A stretch of 64,000 bases of DNA, from contig SEFP01000001.1 in NCBI GenBank assembly GCA_004144185.1, positions 744,001 to 808,000 on the forward strand, read 5' to 3'. Below, piece by piece: positions 35,625-45,162 of this stretch. This DNA is from Sphingobacteriales bacterium. GTDB lineage: Bacteria; Bacteroidota; Bacteroidia; Chitinophagales; Chitinophagaceae. The translations under genes were made by a program, and so were the position numbers. The first letter of the stretch is position 1, and each line of letters begins with the position of its first letter. The notes under the pieces are model-generated. The model searched no databases, was not told the origin of the DNA, and was given only the letters and a program-made list of their open reading frames with translations.

Positions 35625-36500
35625 TCAGATGGCTTTCAGCATCCAGGTAGCCTGTATTTTGGGCAGTCCTTCCGACTGGGGCTGCTTCCGGAAGGCTTCC
35701 GGAAGCACATTGATCAGATGCGGCAGCGCACTGAGCCCGTCCGGATTGGGTGTTGCCTCGGCTACAACCTCAAGGCCCTGGCTTCGAAAAAAAGCAGCGG
35801 CCGACTCATAGCTTTCAAACTTGTTTTCTTCGATGTGGTGCTGCTCAAAAAACGCCGCTTCGCCGCTACTCTGTGGAATGGCGTTCAATGCTTCTGTTCC
35901 GCGCCGCACATACACATCTGCGGTAATCCAGTATCCACCGCGCTGTTTCAGAATCCGGTGAATGATCCCGCAGAGCTGCTGCTTCTCCGCTTCGTTCAGA
36001 TACATCAGCAACCCCTCGTTTACGATCGTCAGAGGCCCGTTTTCAAAGCGGTTGACCACTTCCTGAAAAGCATTCTCATCCAGTGCATTTAGGGGCAACA
36101 GCTCCAGTTGGCCGAGGAGCTGCTTATCAAGTTGCTGATGGGCTACCAGCTGTTGCTTTTGAGTCATCAGGTCCGGAAGATCGGTGTCGATGTAATGGAT
36201 GGTTTCGTCCTGCATACACAGTTCAACACCCCGCAACGAGAATCCGGATGACAGTTCCAGCATGTTCCGGGTCTGCGTTTGGCGCAGCAACTGGTCGATA
36301 CTCCAGTACCGGCTTTCGAAATGCAGCACGCGTGCCCAGAATCCGAAGTCTTTATCGTCAAAATTCAGGTCAAACACTTCGCTGCCCTGCATCAGCGCTG
36401 CCAGTTCTTTGGCATAGGGAATATTCGTATAGCCTTTGAGCAGCAACAGCGACTTGGCAGAAGGACTCACACTGGTAAAATCTTTGGATTCGGATGTCAT
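35625..36500 (-). CDS. Leucine carboxyl methyltransferase-type SAM-dependent methyltransferase
   Basis: 291 residues from ATG 36500 (the open frame runs 30 codons further without family similarity). The order SPSAKSLLLLKG, FWARVLHFESRYWSIDQLLR, MLELSSGFSLRG (SAM-binding), IDTDLPDL and IVNEGLLMYL is that of the LCM/PF04072 family. Bacterial members methylate small-molecule or protein carboxylates; the substrate is unknown. Two TTCCGGAA sites 11 bp apart lie within its 3' part. Confidence 0.85.
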   Translation of the reverse strand: MTSESKDFTSVSPSAKSLLLLKGYTNIPYAKELAALMQGSEVFDLNFDDKDFGFWARVLHFESRYWSIDQLLRQTQTRNMLELSSGFSLRGVELCMQDETIHYIDTDLPDLMTQKQQLVAHQQLDKQLLGQLELLPLNALDENAFQEVVNRFENGPLTIVNEGLLMYLNEAEKQQLCGIIHRILKQRGGYWITADVYVRRGTEALNAIPQSSGEAAFFEQHHIEENKFESYESAAAFFRSQGLEVVAEATPNPDGLSALPHLINVLPEAFRKQPQSEGLPKIQATWMLKAI

Positions 36501-36679
36501 TGGGGAAATTTTAAAGGTCGAAACGCCGGCCGGATTAATTGTAAACGATTGAAAAGCAGATTCATTCGCAGGCTGCCGGTCTGATACCATTCACACGAAC
36601 GGTAAAAATTTCGTACCCCATACCGCTTCCGGAATCCACGGCATACTTCTGCTGGTGGTGCGTTCAAAATCCTGTTGTG

Positions 36680-37087
36680 ATGACCGAAGCGTCTTCTACT
36701 CCCTTATCTCCGGAATCGTTGCCGTCTAAGGCTTCCCCTGCCGATCATCTGGCCAATGAGCGTACGCTGCTGGCCTGGATCCGGACCGGGATTGGCATTA
36801 TTGCATTCGGATTTGCAGTCGTAAAATTCTCACTGTTTGTACACCAGCTCTCGCTTGCAGTGGGCAACCGGCTTCCACCTCCCCGCGGTTATTCTGCCGG
36901 AATCGGAATCGCACTCGTCGGATTGGGGACGCTTACCATTCTATTAGCGTATCAGCGCTATCGCCGTACCGAGCAGCAACTTAAAAGCGGTACGTATGCA
37001 ACGTCGCCCATTCTGCTTCAGCTGTTGATTGCTTTGATCGCACTGGTGGGAGTAGCCTTGCTGGTGTATCTCATCAGTACTACCTGA
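36680..37087 (+). CDS. DUF202 inner-membrane protein
   Basis: 135 residues from ATG 36680 (GTG one codon earlier is possible). After a short hydrophilic start comes the DUF202 signature HLANERTLLAWIRTGIGIIAFGF, and three membrane helices in all. These small YidH-like proteins occur widely and have no firmly known role. The gene is convergent with the following histidine kinase, 21 bp apart. Confidence 0.88.
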   Translation: MTEASSTPLSPESLPSKASPADHLANERTLLAWIRTGIGIIAFGFAVVKFSLFVHQLSLAVGNRLPPPRGYSAGIGIALVGLGTLTILLAYQRYRRTEQQLKSGTYATSPILLQLLIALIALVGVALLVYLISTT

Positions 37088-37108
37088 AGGCATTCCGGAA
37101 AGCTGCTT

Positions 37109-39598
37109 TCAGACCTGTTGCCGCTCGGGCAATACAATATGGAACGCAGCACCGCCGCCCGGACTGGACGTGGCATACAGATTGCCATTGTGATTGGTAA
37201 CGACCCGCTTGCAAACTGCCAGTCCGATTCCGGAACCGGGATAGTTTTCGCGCCCGTGAAGCCGTTTGAATACGTCGAAGATCTGCTCTGTGTATTGGGC
37301 GTCAAATCCAATGCCGTTGTCGGCCACTGTAAAGTGCTGATACCAGACCCCCGGAATCGGTTTTTCGATGATTTGCGTTACGAGCGCAGGATCGGCCGGC
37401 TGACAGGTGATGTGGATGTGTGGAGGCCGGTCCGGAGCCGTAAACTTGAGGGCGTTGCCGATCAGATTGTAAAACAGCTGATTCATCTGCAGGCTCACGG
37501 CTTCAATTTCCGGAAGGTCGTCTACCTGCAGCGTTGCTTTCTTCTCAGTTACAATCAACTCGAAATCAGTCCAGATATTTTGCACAGTTTCCCGAATCGA
37601 TACCGGTACTGTCAAAGCATCTGTGCGTAAGAGGCGGGAGAAGGTGAGCAAATCCTGAATCAACAGACTCATCCGTTCGGCAGAGCTGCTGATTTTAGCC
37701 ACAATGCCCTGCGTTTTGTCGGACAGTTCACTGAACCCGCTGAGCATATTACTGAAGATGCGGATTTTACGCAACGGTTCCTGTAAATCATGCGAGGCGA
37801 CGTAGGCATACTGAGCCAACTCGTCGTTGCTGTGCTGAAGCTGCGCGTTCGACTGCGCCAGTTCTTCATTGGTCGCACTGAGTTCCTCGACGGTCGCAGC
37901 CAGTTCTTCCGTACGTTGCAACACCTTGGTTTCCAGTTCCTGCTGCACTTCCTTTTGCAGGGTTACATCCTGTGCGGTGCCTTCGATCGCAACCGGTACG
38001 CCGGAGGCATCGAACCGAACAGTTCCCAGCACATGAATGATGCGGCGGCGGGTGGTCTTCAGGTTGAGAATGGTATAGATTTCATTCACCACCCCTTGTT
38101 CCGGCAGCAGGGCATTCCGGAACGCCTCAGCCACCCGGGTCTGGTCTTCCGGAATCACATTCTCAAAGTCTTTGATCTCCCCGATATAGGAATCGGCCCC
38201 CAGCCAGTCGGCCATGCGAGGGGAGTAAATCATGGTTTCGCTTTGCAGGTCTATACGCCAGTTGGCCAGTTCGGCCAGGTCGGTCGCATTGCGCAAGGCC
38301 CGTTCTTTTTCTTCAATCACCTGCCGCACCACAACGGCATTGGTAATCTCAGTAGCCGTATTGACAACTCCGTAGATCTCACCGGCGACGTTGCGTAGCG
38401 GACGGTAATCGAACTGGTAGTACCCTACGTGAGGCTCGCCGTGACGCACGAACAGAATCTCTTCTTCCGGCTGGTAGAACGGTTCACCGGTTTTATAGAC
38501 ATGCAGCAGCCGTGCGCGGGTTTCGGTATCTTTTAATTCCGGCATGGCGGTCATAAAAGGCTTTCCGACAATGTCAGCATCCCGCCCCAACAGTTCCAGC
38601 ATCTTCTGATTCATCACATCCACGATCATCTCCTCGCCCAGGTACACGGCCTGTGCAACAGACGATTCATTGATGAGGGTGCTGGCAAACAGATTGCGCT
38701 CCCGGAGTTGCTGGCGCGAATGGATGCGATCGGTTACATCCTGCGCCATTTGGATGATCCCATAGACCGTTCCGGAATCATCCCGCATGGCTTTATACGT
38801 AAAGTCGAAGTAGTAGGTACCCAGTACCCCGTTCCTGACTACATCGGCCGGCACGTCAGTCCCGCTATAGGTTCCTCCACTGGTAAATACATCGTCCAGA
38901 AGCTGCAGAAAGGGCTGTCCCTCCATCTCCGGAAGCAGTTCTGCCAGGGGCATTCCGATTACATCCGTGCCTTTACCCCAGATGTCGAACATGGGCTTGT
39001 TGGCGACTTCGACCCGCAGTTCGCGACCTACAAACAAACAGGTGGCCAGTGGTGCTTCTTCAATAAGCGTCCGGAACCGGACTTCACTTTGCATCAGGTC
39101 CCAATTGGTTTTACGGGCTCTAATCAGCGCCATCACCTGCCGGGCCAGTGCCTTAAGGGCCTCCATCTGCGCATCGCTCAGCTGGCGTACGGCGGCATCA
39201 ATTACACAAAGCGAACCCAGCGCATACCCGTTCTCATCTACAATCGGAACACCGGCATAAAACACAATATTCGGCTCGCCCGTTACCAGCGGGTTTTGCG
39301 CAAACCGCTTATCCAAACGGGCATCTTCCACCACCAGAGCCGTGGTAGGGTCCAGAATATTGTGCGCACAAAAGGCAATTTCGCGGGGCGTTTCTCTCGT
39401 ATTGACCCCCTGAATCGACTTAAACCACTGGCGTTGTTCATCAACCATACTGATAAGCGCAACCGGTGTCTGGCAGATATAGGCCGCCAGCCGGGTAATG
39501 CTTTCATACTCTTCTTCCGGTACGGTATCGAGAATGTGATAGCTGTTTAAAGCCGCCAGGCGCTCGTGTTCATTGGCAGGCTTCTGAGGTATTTGCAT
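37109..39598 (-). CDS. GAF/multi-PAS sensor histidine kinase
   Basis: 829 residues from ATG 39598; the open frame begins 12 codons earlier. No signal peptide or clear membrane segment, so a cytoplasmic sensor. Domain order: GAF (about 15-165, with PVALISMVDEQRQWFKS), three PAS domains (about 180-560, each with a following PAC-like segment), a short coiled coil, HisKA with H-box SHDLQEPLRKI near 620, and HATPase with N box LIGNALKFT, DNGIGFD and GSGIGLAV. It phosphorylates itself and then a response regulator, but no regulator gene is adjacent. It shares the H-box type with the kinase at 45163. Confidence 0.93.
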   Translation of the reverse strand: MQIPQKPANEHERLAALNSYHILDTVPEEEYESITRLAAYICQTPVALISMVDEQRQWFKSIQGVNTRETPREIAFCAHNILDPTTALVVEDARLDKRFAQNPLVTGEPNIVFYAGVPIVDENGYALGSLCVIDAAVRQLSDAQMEALKALARQVMALIRARKTNWDLMQSEVRFRTLIEEAPLATCLFVGRELRVEVANKPMFDIWGKGTDVIGMPLAELLPEMEGQPFLQLLDDVFTSGGTYSGTDVPADVVRNGVLGTYYFDFTYKAMRDDSGTVYGIIQMAQDVTDRIHSRQQLRERNLFASTLINESSVAQAVYLGEEMIVDVMNQKMLELLGRDADIVGKPFMTAMPELKDTETRARLLHVYKTGEPFYQPEEEILFVRHGEPHVGYYQFDYRPLRNVAGEIYGVVNTATEITNAVVVRQVIEEKERALRNATDLAELANWRIDLQSETMIYSPRMADWLGADSYIGEIKDFENVIPEDQTRVAEAFRNALLPEQGVVNEIYTILNLKTTRRRIIHVLGTVRFDASGVPVAIEGTAQDVTLQKEVQQELETKVLQRTEELAATVEELSATNEELAQSNAQLQHSNDELAQYAYVASHDLQEPLRKIRIFSNMLSGFSELSDKTQGIVAKISSSAERMSLLIQDLLTFSRLLRTDALTVPVSIRETVQNIWTDFELIVTEKKATLQVDDLPEIEAVSLQMNQLFYNLIGNALKFTAPDRPPHIHITCQPADPALVTQIIEKPIPGVWYQHFTVADNGIGFDAQYTEQIFDVFKRLHGRENYPGSGIGLAVCKRVVTNHNGNLYATSSPGGGAAFHIVLPERQQV

Positions 39599-39883
39599 AA
39601 CTGGAGGGTGGCAGGGACCGTCCTGCATGGACAATGCTCCTAAATCCGCGCCAAGGTCAACAGTGCCTTTACCAACAACGCATCCACAGAACCATCACGT
39701 ACATCCGAAAAGGTTCTATCCGCAAAATACCGATTCGAACAGGAATGGAATATTTGAATCAAACGCACCACTACGGGGATACCGGTTGCAGGCAATACTT
39801 TTAGGCCTTAAACAGCATGGTAACCGGTTTTTATTTTTCCGGAAATCCGGCATCTTATCTTAACTTTTTTAGTAGTCCCTTCT

Positions 39884-40672
39884 ATGCGGTGTGTTTCAAT
39901 TGGTCTTGGGTTGGTGCTGCTGGGCGCGGCCTCCTGCGAAAAAGTCATCGACCTGAAAGTAGGCGACAGTACCCCCCAGGTAGTGGTGGAAGGCCGCGTA
40001 ACCGATAGTGCTCAGGCCTGGACAGTGCGGCTGACCAAGACCATTCCGTTTGACACCTCTACCTACGAAGAACCGGTTGCCGGAGCCAGCGTCCTGATTC
40101 AGGATGCAACGGCCGGTACCACCGATACCCTCCGGGAAGCGATTCCCGGCCATTATGTGACGCAGTTTGCAAAAGCAGGTGTGGCTGGTCATACTTACAA
40201 CCTGACCATTCAGTCGGCTTCCGGAACGTTTACGGCTACGTCTGTCCTCCCGCAGCGCGTCCCGATTGACAGCACCCGCGTGGAAACGTCTTCGGCGTTT
40301 GGGCGCACAGCTGCGCAGCTTTTTGTCGTCTTTACCGATCCGCCCGGCATTCCGAATTTCTACCGGTTTGTGTTGCGGGCCAATGGGAAGAAGCAGCGGA
40401 CCGATGTGCGTGACGACCGGCTGACCGATGGGCGTGTAAACGGCCGGCCCAGCATCCTGCCGTATGATGATGAAGAAGGCATTGGTTCCGGAACCGTAGT
40501 AACGATTGACATCGAAGGACTGGATGCAGGCGTCTATAATTATTTCAGATCCTTTGGCAATGCAGACGGCAGCAGTGCCGCCCCGGCCAATCCGATAACC
40601 AATATTCAGGGAGGCGCACAAGGTTATTTTGGCGCTCTTTCAGTGCAGCAGCAAATCATTGTATTGCCTTAA
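39884..40672 (+). CDS. DUF4249 family lipoprotein
   Basis: 262 residues. The lipoprotein signal ends in AASC (Cys18), followed by the family opening EKVIDLKVGDSTPQVVVEGRVTD and an Ig/carboxypeptidase-regulatory-like domain (VAGASVLIQDA), then YNLTI and a beta-rich C-terminus ending in GALSVQQQIIVLP. DUF4249 proteins are usually encoded next to a TonB-dependent receptor as its surface partner; none is present here, so this is an orphan member or works with a distant receptor. Five base pairs separate it from the next gene. Confidence 0.85.
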   Translation: MRCVSIGLGLVLLGAASCEKVIDLKVGDSTPQVVVEGRVTDSAQAWTVRLTKTIPFDTSTYEEPVAGASVLIQDATAGTTDTLREAIPGHYVTQFAKAGVAGHTYNLTIQSASGTFTATSVLPQRVPIDSTRVETSSAFGRTAAQLFVVFTDPPGIPNFYRFVLRANGKKQRTDVRDDRLTDGRVNGRPSILPYDDEEGIGSGTVVTIDIEGLDAGVYNYFRSFGNADGSSAAPANPITNIQGGAQGYFGALSVQQQIIVLP

Positions 40673-40677
40673 AAAGA

Positions 40678-41754
40678 ATGGATTTCCCGATGCCTGGCTT
40701 CAAGAACCTGTTCCAAGTATTTGTATGCTGGCTGTTGCTGGCTGCCCCGCTGTATGCACAGACAAAGAAGAAAATGCTTCCGGAACAGCTCTTTATGCGG
40801 CAGGTAACCGCTGCGTTTCAAAGCCAGCAGGTCCGGGATTACCTGCCGTTGGTGCCGGCGCGCGAGGCGCTGGATTCCTTAAAACCTGTACTGGAAACGG
40901 TATTTCGCTATTCCGGAATGGATGCCGGCGAAGTGGCGCAGGATGGCTTTCAGATGAGTCTGGAGCGGGCGACCGTTCGCCGGTTTCAACAGTTATCCGC
41001 TTCCGGAACAGAGATGGGGATGCATTGGGCCCACCTGCGACTGGCACGCTACCAGCTGGTGCGGCAGGTCAAAACACGCGACAGTTTGCTGGAAGCGTTG
41101 GTTCCGGAACGCTATCAGGGATATGTATTTTTGTTTGATCCGATGCTGCAAAAAACCTTCTGCATGCGTATCCCGGATTTGTTTGTATTTGGCTCCCGGG
41201 TTTACGGGGGAGCGCCTATCCGGGTGTTCCCGGCCGAGACCATTCCGGCCTATGAACGCCACGCAGAAGCAGCCGCCCGTGCCGAAGCCAAAGGACAGAA
41301 ATACATTGCTTTTACGCCTCCCGAATTGCCGGATGAAGAAGTGGCCGACAGCACTGAGGAGGAGGCCGTTCCGGGATTGCCGGCACCCAAAGGGATCGTC
41401 GCCGAGCGCCGATACTTTACAGGTTATTTTGATAAGGAGAAACCGGTAGAGCTGTTTATCCGGGGATACCGGGGCGATTGTGCCGACGGAATTTGCCGGT
41501 GGAACGCGGTGATGCGGGTCGGAAATGAAGCCGATTGGGTACCGATGACGCTGGTCAAAAAGAACGGTTCCTGGATCCTGACAGAACTTCTGGATATCGC
41601 AACCATGGAATTAAAAGCAGATGGATCTGACCTTACCGGCACCTGGACGGCTGCGGATGATGAAACCGGATACGAGGTCAAATTAACCGAAGAACGACCG
41701 TCCAACCGGATGCTTTCAATACTCGAAGAAGTACTGGATGACTTCCGACTGTAA
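40678..41754 (+). CDS. Exported protein of unknown function
   Basis: 358 residues. An N-terminal hydrophobic stretch (LFQVFVCWLLLAAPLYA, cleavage before QTKKK) indicates export; the ATG at 40690 is an alternative start nearer the signal core. The mature part is mixed helical in the first half (LPEQLFMRQVTAAFQSQQVR) and beta-rich in the second, with an acidic, Pro-rich linker near 220-240. No family recognised. It follows the DUF4249 gene by 5 bp and is probably in its operon. Confidence 0.75.
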   Translation: MDFPMPGFKNLFQVFVCWLLLAAPLYAQTKKKMLPEQLFMRQVTAAFQSQQVRDYLPLVPAREALDSLKPVLETVFRYSGMDAGEVAQDGFQMSLERATVRRFQQLSASGTEMGMHWAHLRLARYQLVRQVKTRDSLLEALVPERYQGYVFLFDPMLQKTFCMRIPDLFVFGSRVYGGAPIRVFPAETIPAYERHAEAAARAEAKGQKYIAFTPPELPDEEVADSTEEEAVPGLPAPKGIVAERRYFTGYFDKEKPVELFIRGYRGDCADGICRWNAVMRVGNEADWVPMTLVKKNGSWILTELLDIATMELKADGSDLTGTWTAADDETGYEVKLTEERPSNRMLSILEEVLDDFRL

Positions 41755-41963
41755 GTAAATTGGTATAAAATATTTAATGTTTATCTGGGTTCTTAGCTTC
41801 TGAAGAACTAGCAATATACTTATTTTTAAGCTTGTTTATCATTAAAATGCAAACTATTTATTTCTAATGATTGCTGGTTGAATCCTATAGTTAAACAGCT
41901 GGCTGCCACCCAATACATTAGTTATTTTATATAAACCACTTCCTGTTTTCAATCAATTTTTAC

Positions 41964-42938
41964 ATGCAATTTTTGCTGCCTATTACGATCCCGGAGTCTC
42001 CGGTGCGGCTTCGGCACAGCGACCGGATTTTGCTGCTTGGGTCCTGCTTTACGGAGCATATCAGCAGTCGGTTATCACAAACGGGATTTCAGGTTGTCTC
42101 AAACCCACAAGGCATTTTATTCAATCCGATCAGTACCGCTCAGGCACTCGAAAACATCCTGATGAGCCGGCAGTGGACGCAGGATGATTTATTTTCACTG
42201 AATGGGCTCTGGAATAGCTGGCAGCATCACAGTCGCTTTTCCAACGTCTCTGCTGAAGCGGCATTATCAGACATGAATGCTGCTACATCGACTGCTAGTC
42301 AACAGTTACCTCAAACCAATTGGATTATAATCACTTTAGGAACCGCATTCCAGTATGTACTGCAGGAGCGTAGACTGCCTGTTGCCAATAACCATCGTGC
42401 ACCCGGTCAATGGTTCGAGAAGCAGCTGCTGACCCCGACTGAGATCACATCGCAGTGGTCGCAGTTACTTACCCGCCTCTTTGCAGAACAGCCACAGGTT
42501 AAGGTGATTTTTACGGTTTCCCCGGTGCGTCATGCCCGTGATGGAGCCATTGCCAACAACCGCTCCAAAGGCCGTTTACTCGATGCCGTCCATAATCTGT
42601 GCGAGGCATTTCCGGAACATGCGTTTTACTTTCCGGCGTATGAACTAGTGGTCGATGTATTACGCGATTATCGCTTTTATGACATTGACCTGATTCATCC
42701 GAACCATGCCGCGACCAGCTACGTATGGGAACAGTTTATCAAATACTGGATTGATCCGGCAGCAATACCCATTATGGAAAAAGTAGCTGAATTGAACATT
42801 GCCCGGAATCATAAACCCCGCTTTCCGGAAACGGAAGCCCATCAATCCTTCCGGAAAGCATCCTCCGAAAAAGCAATTTATCTGCAACAGCAGTACCCGT
42901 GGTTGCAGCTAGCTGAACTCATCGCTTTTTTCAAATAA
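41964..42938 (+). CDS. GSCFA-domain protein
   Basis: 324 residues, cytoplasmic. The naming motif is seen as GSCFTEHI at about 26-33, with NPQGILFNPIS, WIITLGTAFQY and FTVSPVRHARDG further on, and DLIHPNHAATSYVW at the end, a pattern consistent with an SGNH/GDSL-like hydrolase fold. Typical length for the family in Bacteroidota. Substrate unknown. The 209 bp before it are AT-rich and hold no recognisable promoter box. Confidence 0.9.
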   Translation: MQFLLPITIPESPVRLRHSDRILLLGSCFTEHISSRLSQTGFQVVSNPQGILFNPISTAQALENILMSRQWTQDDLFSLNGLWNSWQHHSRFSNVSAEAALSDMNAATSTASQQLPQTNWIIITLGTAFQYVLQERRLPVANNHRAPGQWFEKQLLTPTEITSQWSQLLTRLFAEQPQVKVIFTVSPVRHARDGAIANNRSKGRLLDAVHNLCEAFPEHAFYFPAYELVVDVLRDYRFYDIDLIHPNHAATSYVWEQFIKYWIDPAAIPIMEKVAELNIARNHKPRFPETEAHQSFRKASSEKAIYLQQQYPWLQLAELIAFFK

Positions 42939-42967
42939 AAGCCTCTTAGCGAAACAAAGTATACTAA

Positions 42968-43639
42968 TTATTTATTAGTACGGGCAAATACATATTCGGC
43001 AAAACCCAGCAAATCCCAGAATACATTGCCCTGGATAAAACCCCGTTTGAGCAGCGCCTGAACCATCCGGACCGGCGTCAAAAATAACAGTGGCAGACTG
43101 CGCCGGGTACCTGAAGCCAGTACCGTCATATCGCTTTTTTTAAACCAGCTTTCTACTTCCTTATAGTTGTAAATACGCACATGTGTAACATCGTCATAAA
43201 AATTAAGGGTTTCTCTCATGGAAGGCAATTTCGTGCTTCGCTGTCCCGGATACTCCACGTAAAAATACCCGCCCGGTTTTAGCTTTTTGACCAGCGCTTC
43301 CAACACCCGCTCGCCTTCTTTAAGATGCTCCAGCACGTGCGCCATCATGATAAAATCGAAGTACCCATCGGGTACCTCGTCGTACCGGAGGGTAGACAAA
43401 TCGACATTGTAAAACCGGTGCATCGCTGCCCGGTCTGCATCATCATATCGATACCCATCCCCCATATCCAACCCGTGGTATTCGCAGTTGGGATACAATT
43501 TTTTGGTATGCGCGGGGGAGTGGTTTCCGGAACCGATATCCAGAATCCGGAAGGAATCGTTCCAGTCAAACGCCTTGTGCAGAAAGGTAAACTTGGGAGC
43601 AAGCGCAAAAGGCGACCAGGACGGCGGCAGGATAGGCAT
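42968..43639 (-). CDS. Class I SAM-dependent methyltransferase
   Basis: 223 residues. The SAM site is ILDIGSGNHSPAHTKKLYPN with YHGLDMGDGY as motif II, followed by FIMMAHVLEHL and LKPGGYFYVEYPG, as in UbiE/biotin-methyltransferase-like enzymes. The C-terminal 50 residues are hydrophobic and basic and might contact membrane. The substrate cannot be inferred; genes of this kind often lie in polysaccharide clusters, but none is present here. Confidence 0.85.
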   Translation of the reverse strand: MPILPPSWSPFALAPKFTFLHKAFDWNDSFRILDIGSGNHSPAHTKKLYPNCEYHGLDMGDGYRYDDADRAAMHRFYNVDLSTLRYDEVPDGYFDFIMMAHVLEHLKEGERVLEALVKKLKPGGYFYVEYPGQRSTKLPSMRETLNFYDDVTHVRIYNYKEVESWFKKSDMTVLASGTRRSLPLLFLTPVRMVQALLKRGFIQGNVFWDLLGFAEYVFARTNK

Positions 43640-43714
43640 TCCGGAATAAACGTATTGACGGGATAAAAGAGCCGCGAAAATAACCCGGAATCCACTTTGG
43701 GCCGTAGCTGTTCT

Positions 43715-44383
43715 TTAAGCAGGACTGTCGTCCATTGCCCGGTTGAAAAACGCAACGACCGGAGCCGCTTCCCGAGCCAGAGCCAGAATCTTTTTCACCG
43801 CGTCTTTTTGGTGTAGCATCGTATCCGGTAGCGGGTGGCTGAACAGAAAACTTTTATGTTTCAGCAAGCCGATGGCAGGATTGTCGGCTGTGTATCCCTG
43901 AGGCAGCGTCCGGAGCGTTTCACCTTTCAGCTCACCAAAGGCTTTCCGGAACGAAGGCTTTTGAAGTAATCCCTGCAACTCGTCAAACGAATAATCAATC
44001 TCCTGGCGCACGGCCTTCATAAGAGCCCCCTGTGGCTCCCACATCCCGACGGATAAATGTGACTGCCCCGGTTTGATATGCAGATAATAGCCTGCGTCAA
44101 CAGCCTTCTTACCGGCCCGTGAAAAGTATGCGGAAAAGTGAGGCTTGTACGGCGCTTTGTTTTTGGAAAACCGGACATCGCGGTAAATCCGGAACAGCAG
44201 GTCGCGGGTCGCCTGCTCGGCCAGTTGCGGCACCAGCGGTGTCAGTCCCTGTCGCAACGCATCGGCAAAAACCATAAAATCGGCGCGGGCCGCCTCATAT
44301 CGCGGCCGGGATTCTTCAAACCAGGTGCGGTCGTTGTGTACATCGAGATCGGTCAGAAAAGACAGGGTTTCCGGAAGCAGCAT
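43715..44383 (-). CDS. DUF2461 family protein
   Basis: 222 residues from ATG 44383 (seven codons after the first in-frame start). The family pattern is clear: TLSFLTDLDVHNDRTWFEES at the start, RIYRDVRFSKNKAPYK, YYLHIKPGQSHLSVGMWEP, and the late RTLPQGYTADNPAIGLLKHK. DUF2461 proteins (about 220 residues) are widespread and of unknown function. Upstream of, and on the same strand as, the methyltransferase gene. Confidence 0.9.
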   Translation of the reverse strand: MLLPETLSFLTDLDVHNDRTWFEESRPRYEAARADFMVFADALRQGLTPLVPQLAEQATRDLLFRIYRDVRFSKNKAPYKPHFSAYFSRAGKKAVDAGYYLHIKPGQSHLSVGMWEPQGALMKAVRQEIDYSFDELQGLLQKPSFRKAFGELKGETLRTLPQGYTADNPAIGLLKHKSFLFSHPLPDTMLHQKDAVKKILALAREAAPVVAFFNRAMDDSPA

Positions 44384-44430
44384 AGATTCGTACCAACAAT
44401 CCACGACGAAAATCGTTTCCGGAACAGGCT

Positions 44431-44463
44431 AAAAAAATCCCGTCAGCATGTCGCCGACGGGAT
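44431..44463 (-). terminator. Terminator of the small membrane-protein gene
   Basis: An 8-bp GC-rich stem (44437-44444 with 44456-44463) followed on the minus strand by T7, 30 bp after the stop at 44494. Confidence 0.7.
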
Positions 44464-44493
44464 GCAAACGATCCGGGATTGCCTGAATCGGGC

Positions 44494-44850
44494 TTACCGC
44501 ATTTGCTTGGAATAATACAGCGCAATGGCAGTTACAGCGCCTCCTATCAGAAAGCCCATCAACTGAAATCCAACTGTGCTGATGGAAATAACCTGACCAA
44601 TCACAAACATGGCCGCATACAGGTATGCACCCCATTTCTGCATCGTCCACAGGCCCCACATAGATGCGGCACCAATCAGGATGCTGATGATGAGATACGG
44701 TTTGTACCAGGCGCCCAGGCCCAGTACACTGAAGTCGACCGTGAGGGCAAACAGCGATAGCACCAGGCCGATTGCGCCGATGATACAAATGACGGTGATA
44801 GCCGTGGGACGCTGCGGTACAACAGGTTGGTTAGTAGATTGAATATCCAT
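44494..44850 (-). CDS. Small four-helix membrane protein
   Basis: 118 residues from ATG 44850. The frame stays open upstream through the tRNA gene, but that part is not coding. Four hydrophobic helices follow a Pro/Gln-rich start: ITVICIIGAIGLVLSLFALT, YLIISILIGAASMWGLWTM, YLYAAMFVIGQVISI and FLIGGAVTAIALYY. No family recognised with certainty; similar small membrane proteins are common in Bacteroidota. Confidence 0.75.
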   Translation of the reverse strand: MDIQSTNQPVVPQRPTAITVICIIGAIGLVLSLFALTVDFSVLGLGAWYKPYLIISILIGAASMWGLWTMQKWGAYLYAAMFVIGQVISISTVGFQLMGFLIGGAVTAIALYYSKQMR

Positions 44851-44934
44851 AGAAGAAAAAGGGTTTAATTCAGCGCAAAAGAACTCCTTAAACCGTAGAG
44901 AAAGAAGAGTTTGAAAATTAATTTTCCGGAAACA

Positions 44935-44965
44935 AAAAAGCCGCTCCCGTAGAGCAGCTTTTTTC
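44935..44965 (-). terminator. Terminator of tRNA-Val
   Basis: A hairpin with A6/T6 outer arms and a GC-rich middle lies 10 bp beyond the 3' end of the tRNA on the minus strand. Confidence 0.8.
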
Positions 44966-44975
44966 CGTTCGGACG

Positions 44976-45050
44976 TGAACACTACTGGACTCGAACCAGC
45001 GACCTCTACCATGTCAAGGTAGCGCTCTAAACCAACTGAGCTAAGCGTCC
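44976..45050 (-). tRNA. tRNA-Val (anticodon GAC)
   Basis: 75 nt. The acceptor GGACGCT pairs with AGTGTTC (two G-U pairs), the D arm is GCTCAGTTGGTTTAGAGC, the anticodon loop TTGACAT carries GAC (34-36) between CTACC and GGTAG, and the T arm is GCTGG-TTCGAGT-CCAGT. The discriminator is A and CCA is not encoded. It reads GUC and GUU. A consensus promoter lies immediately upstream. Confidence 0.95.
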
Positions 45051-45061
45051 ATATAGGATGC

Positions 45062-45095
45062 CAAAGGTAAGGGTGAACCTTAATTTTATCCAAAA
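45062..45095 (-). promoter_or_regulatory. Promoter of tRNA-Val
   Basis: On the minus strand TTTTTG (45091-45095 region), 21 bp, then TACCTTTG (45062-45069), 11 bp before the mature tRNA. A good match to the two-box consensus of this phylum. Confidence 0.7.
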
Positions 45096-45162
45096 AGCTA
45101 GCAGACTTGACACGACCGATGGAAATTTGTATCTTCTGGTTAGTTTTTAATCCGGTTCCGTA

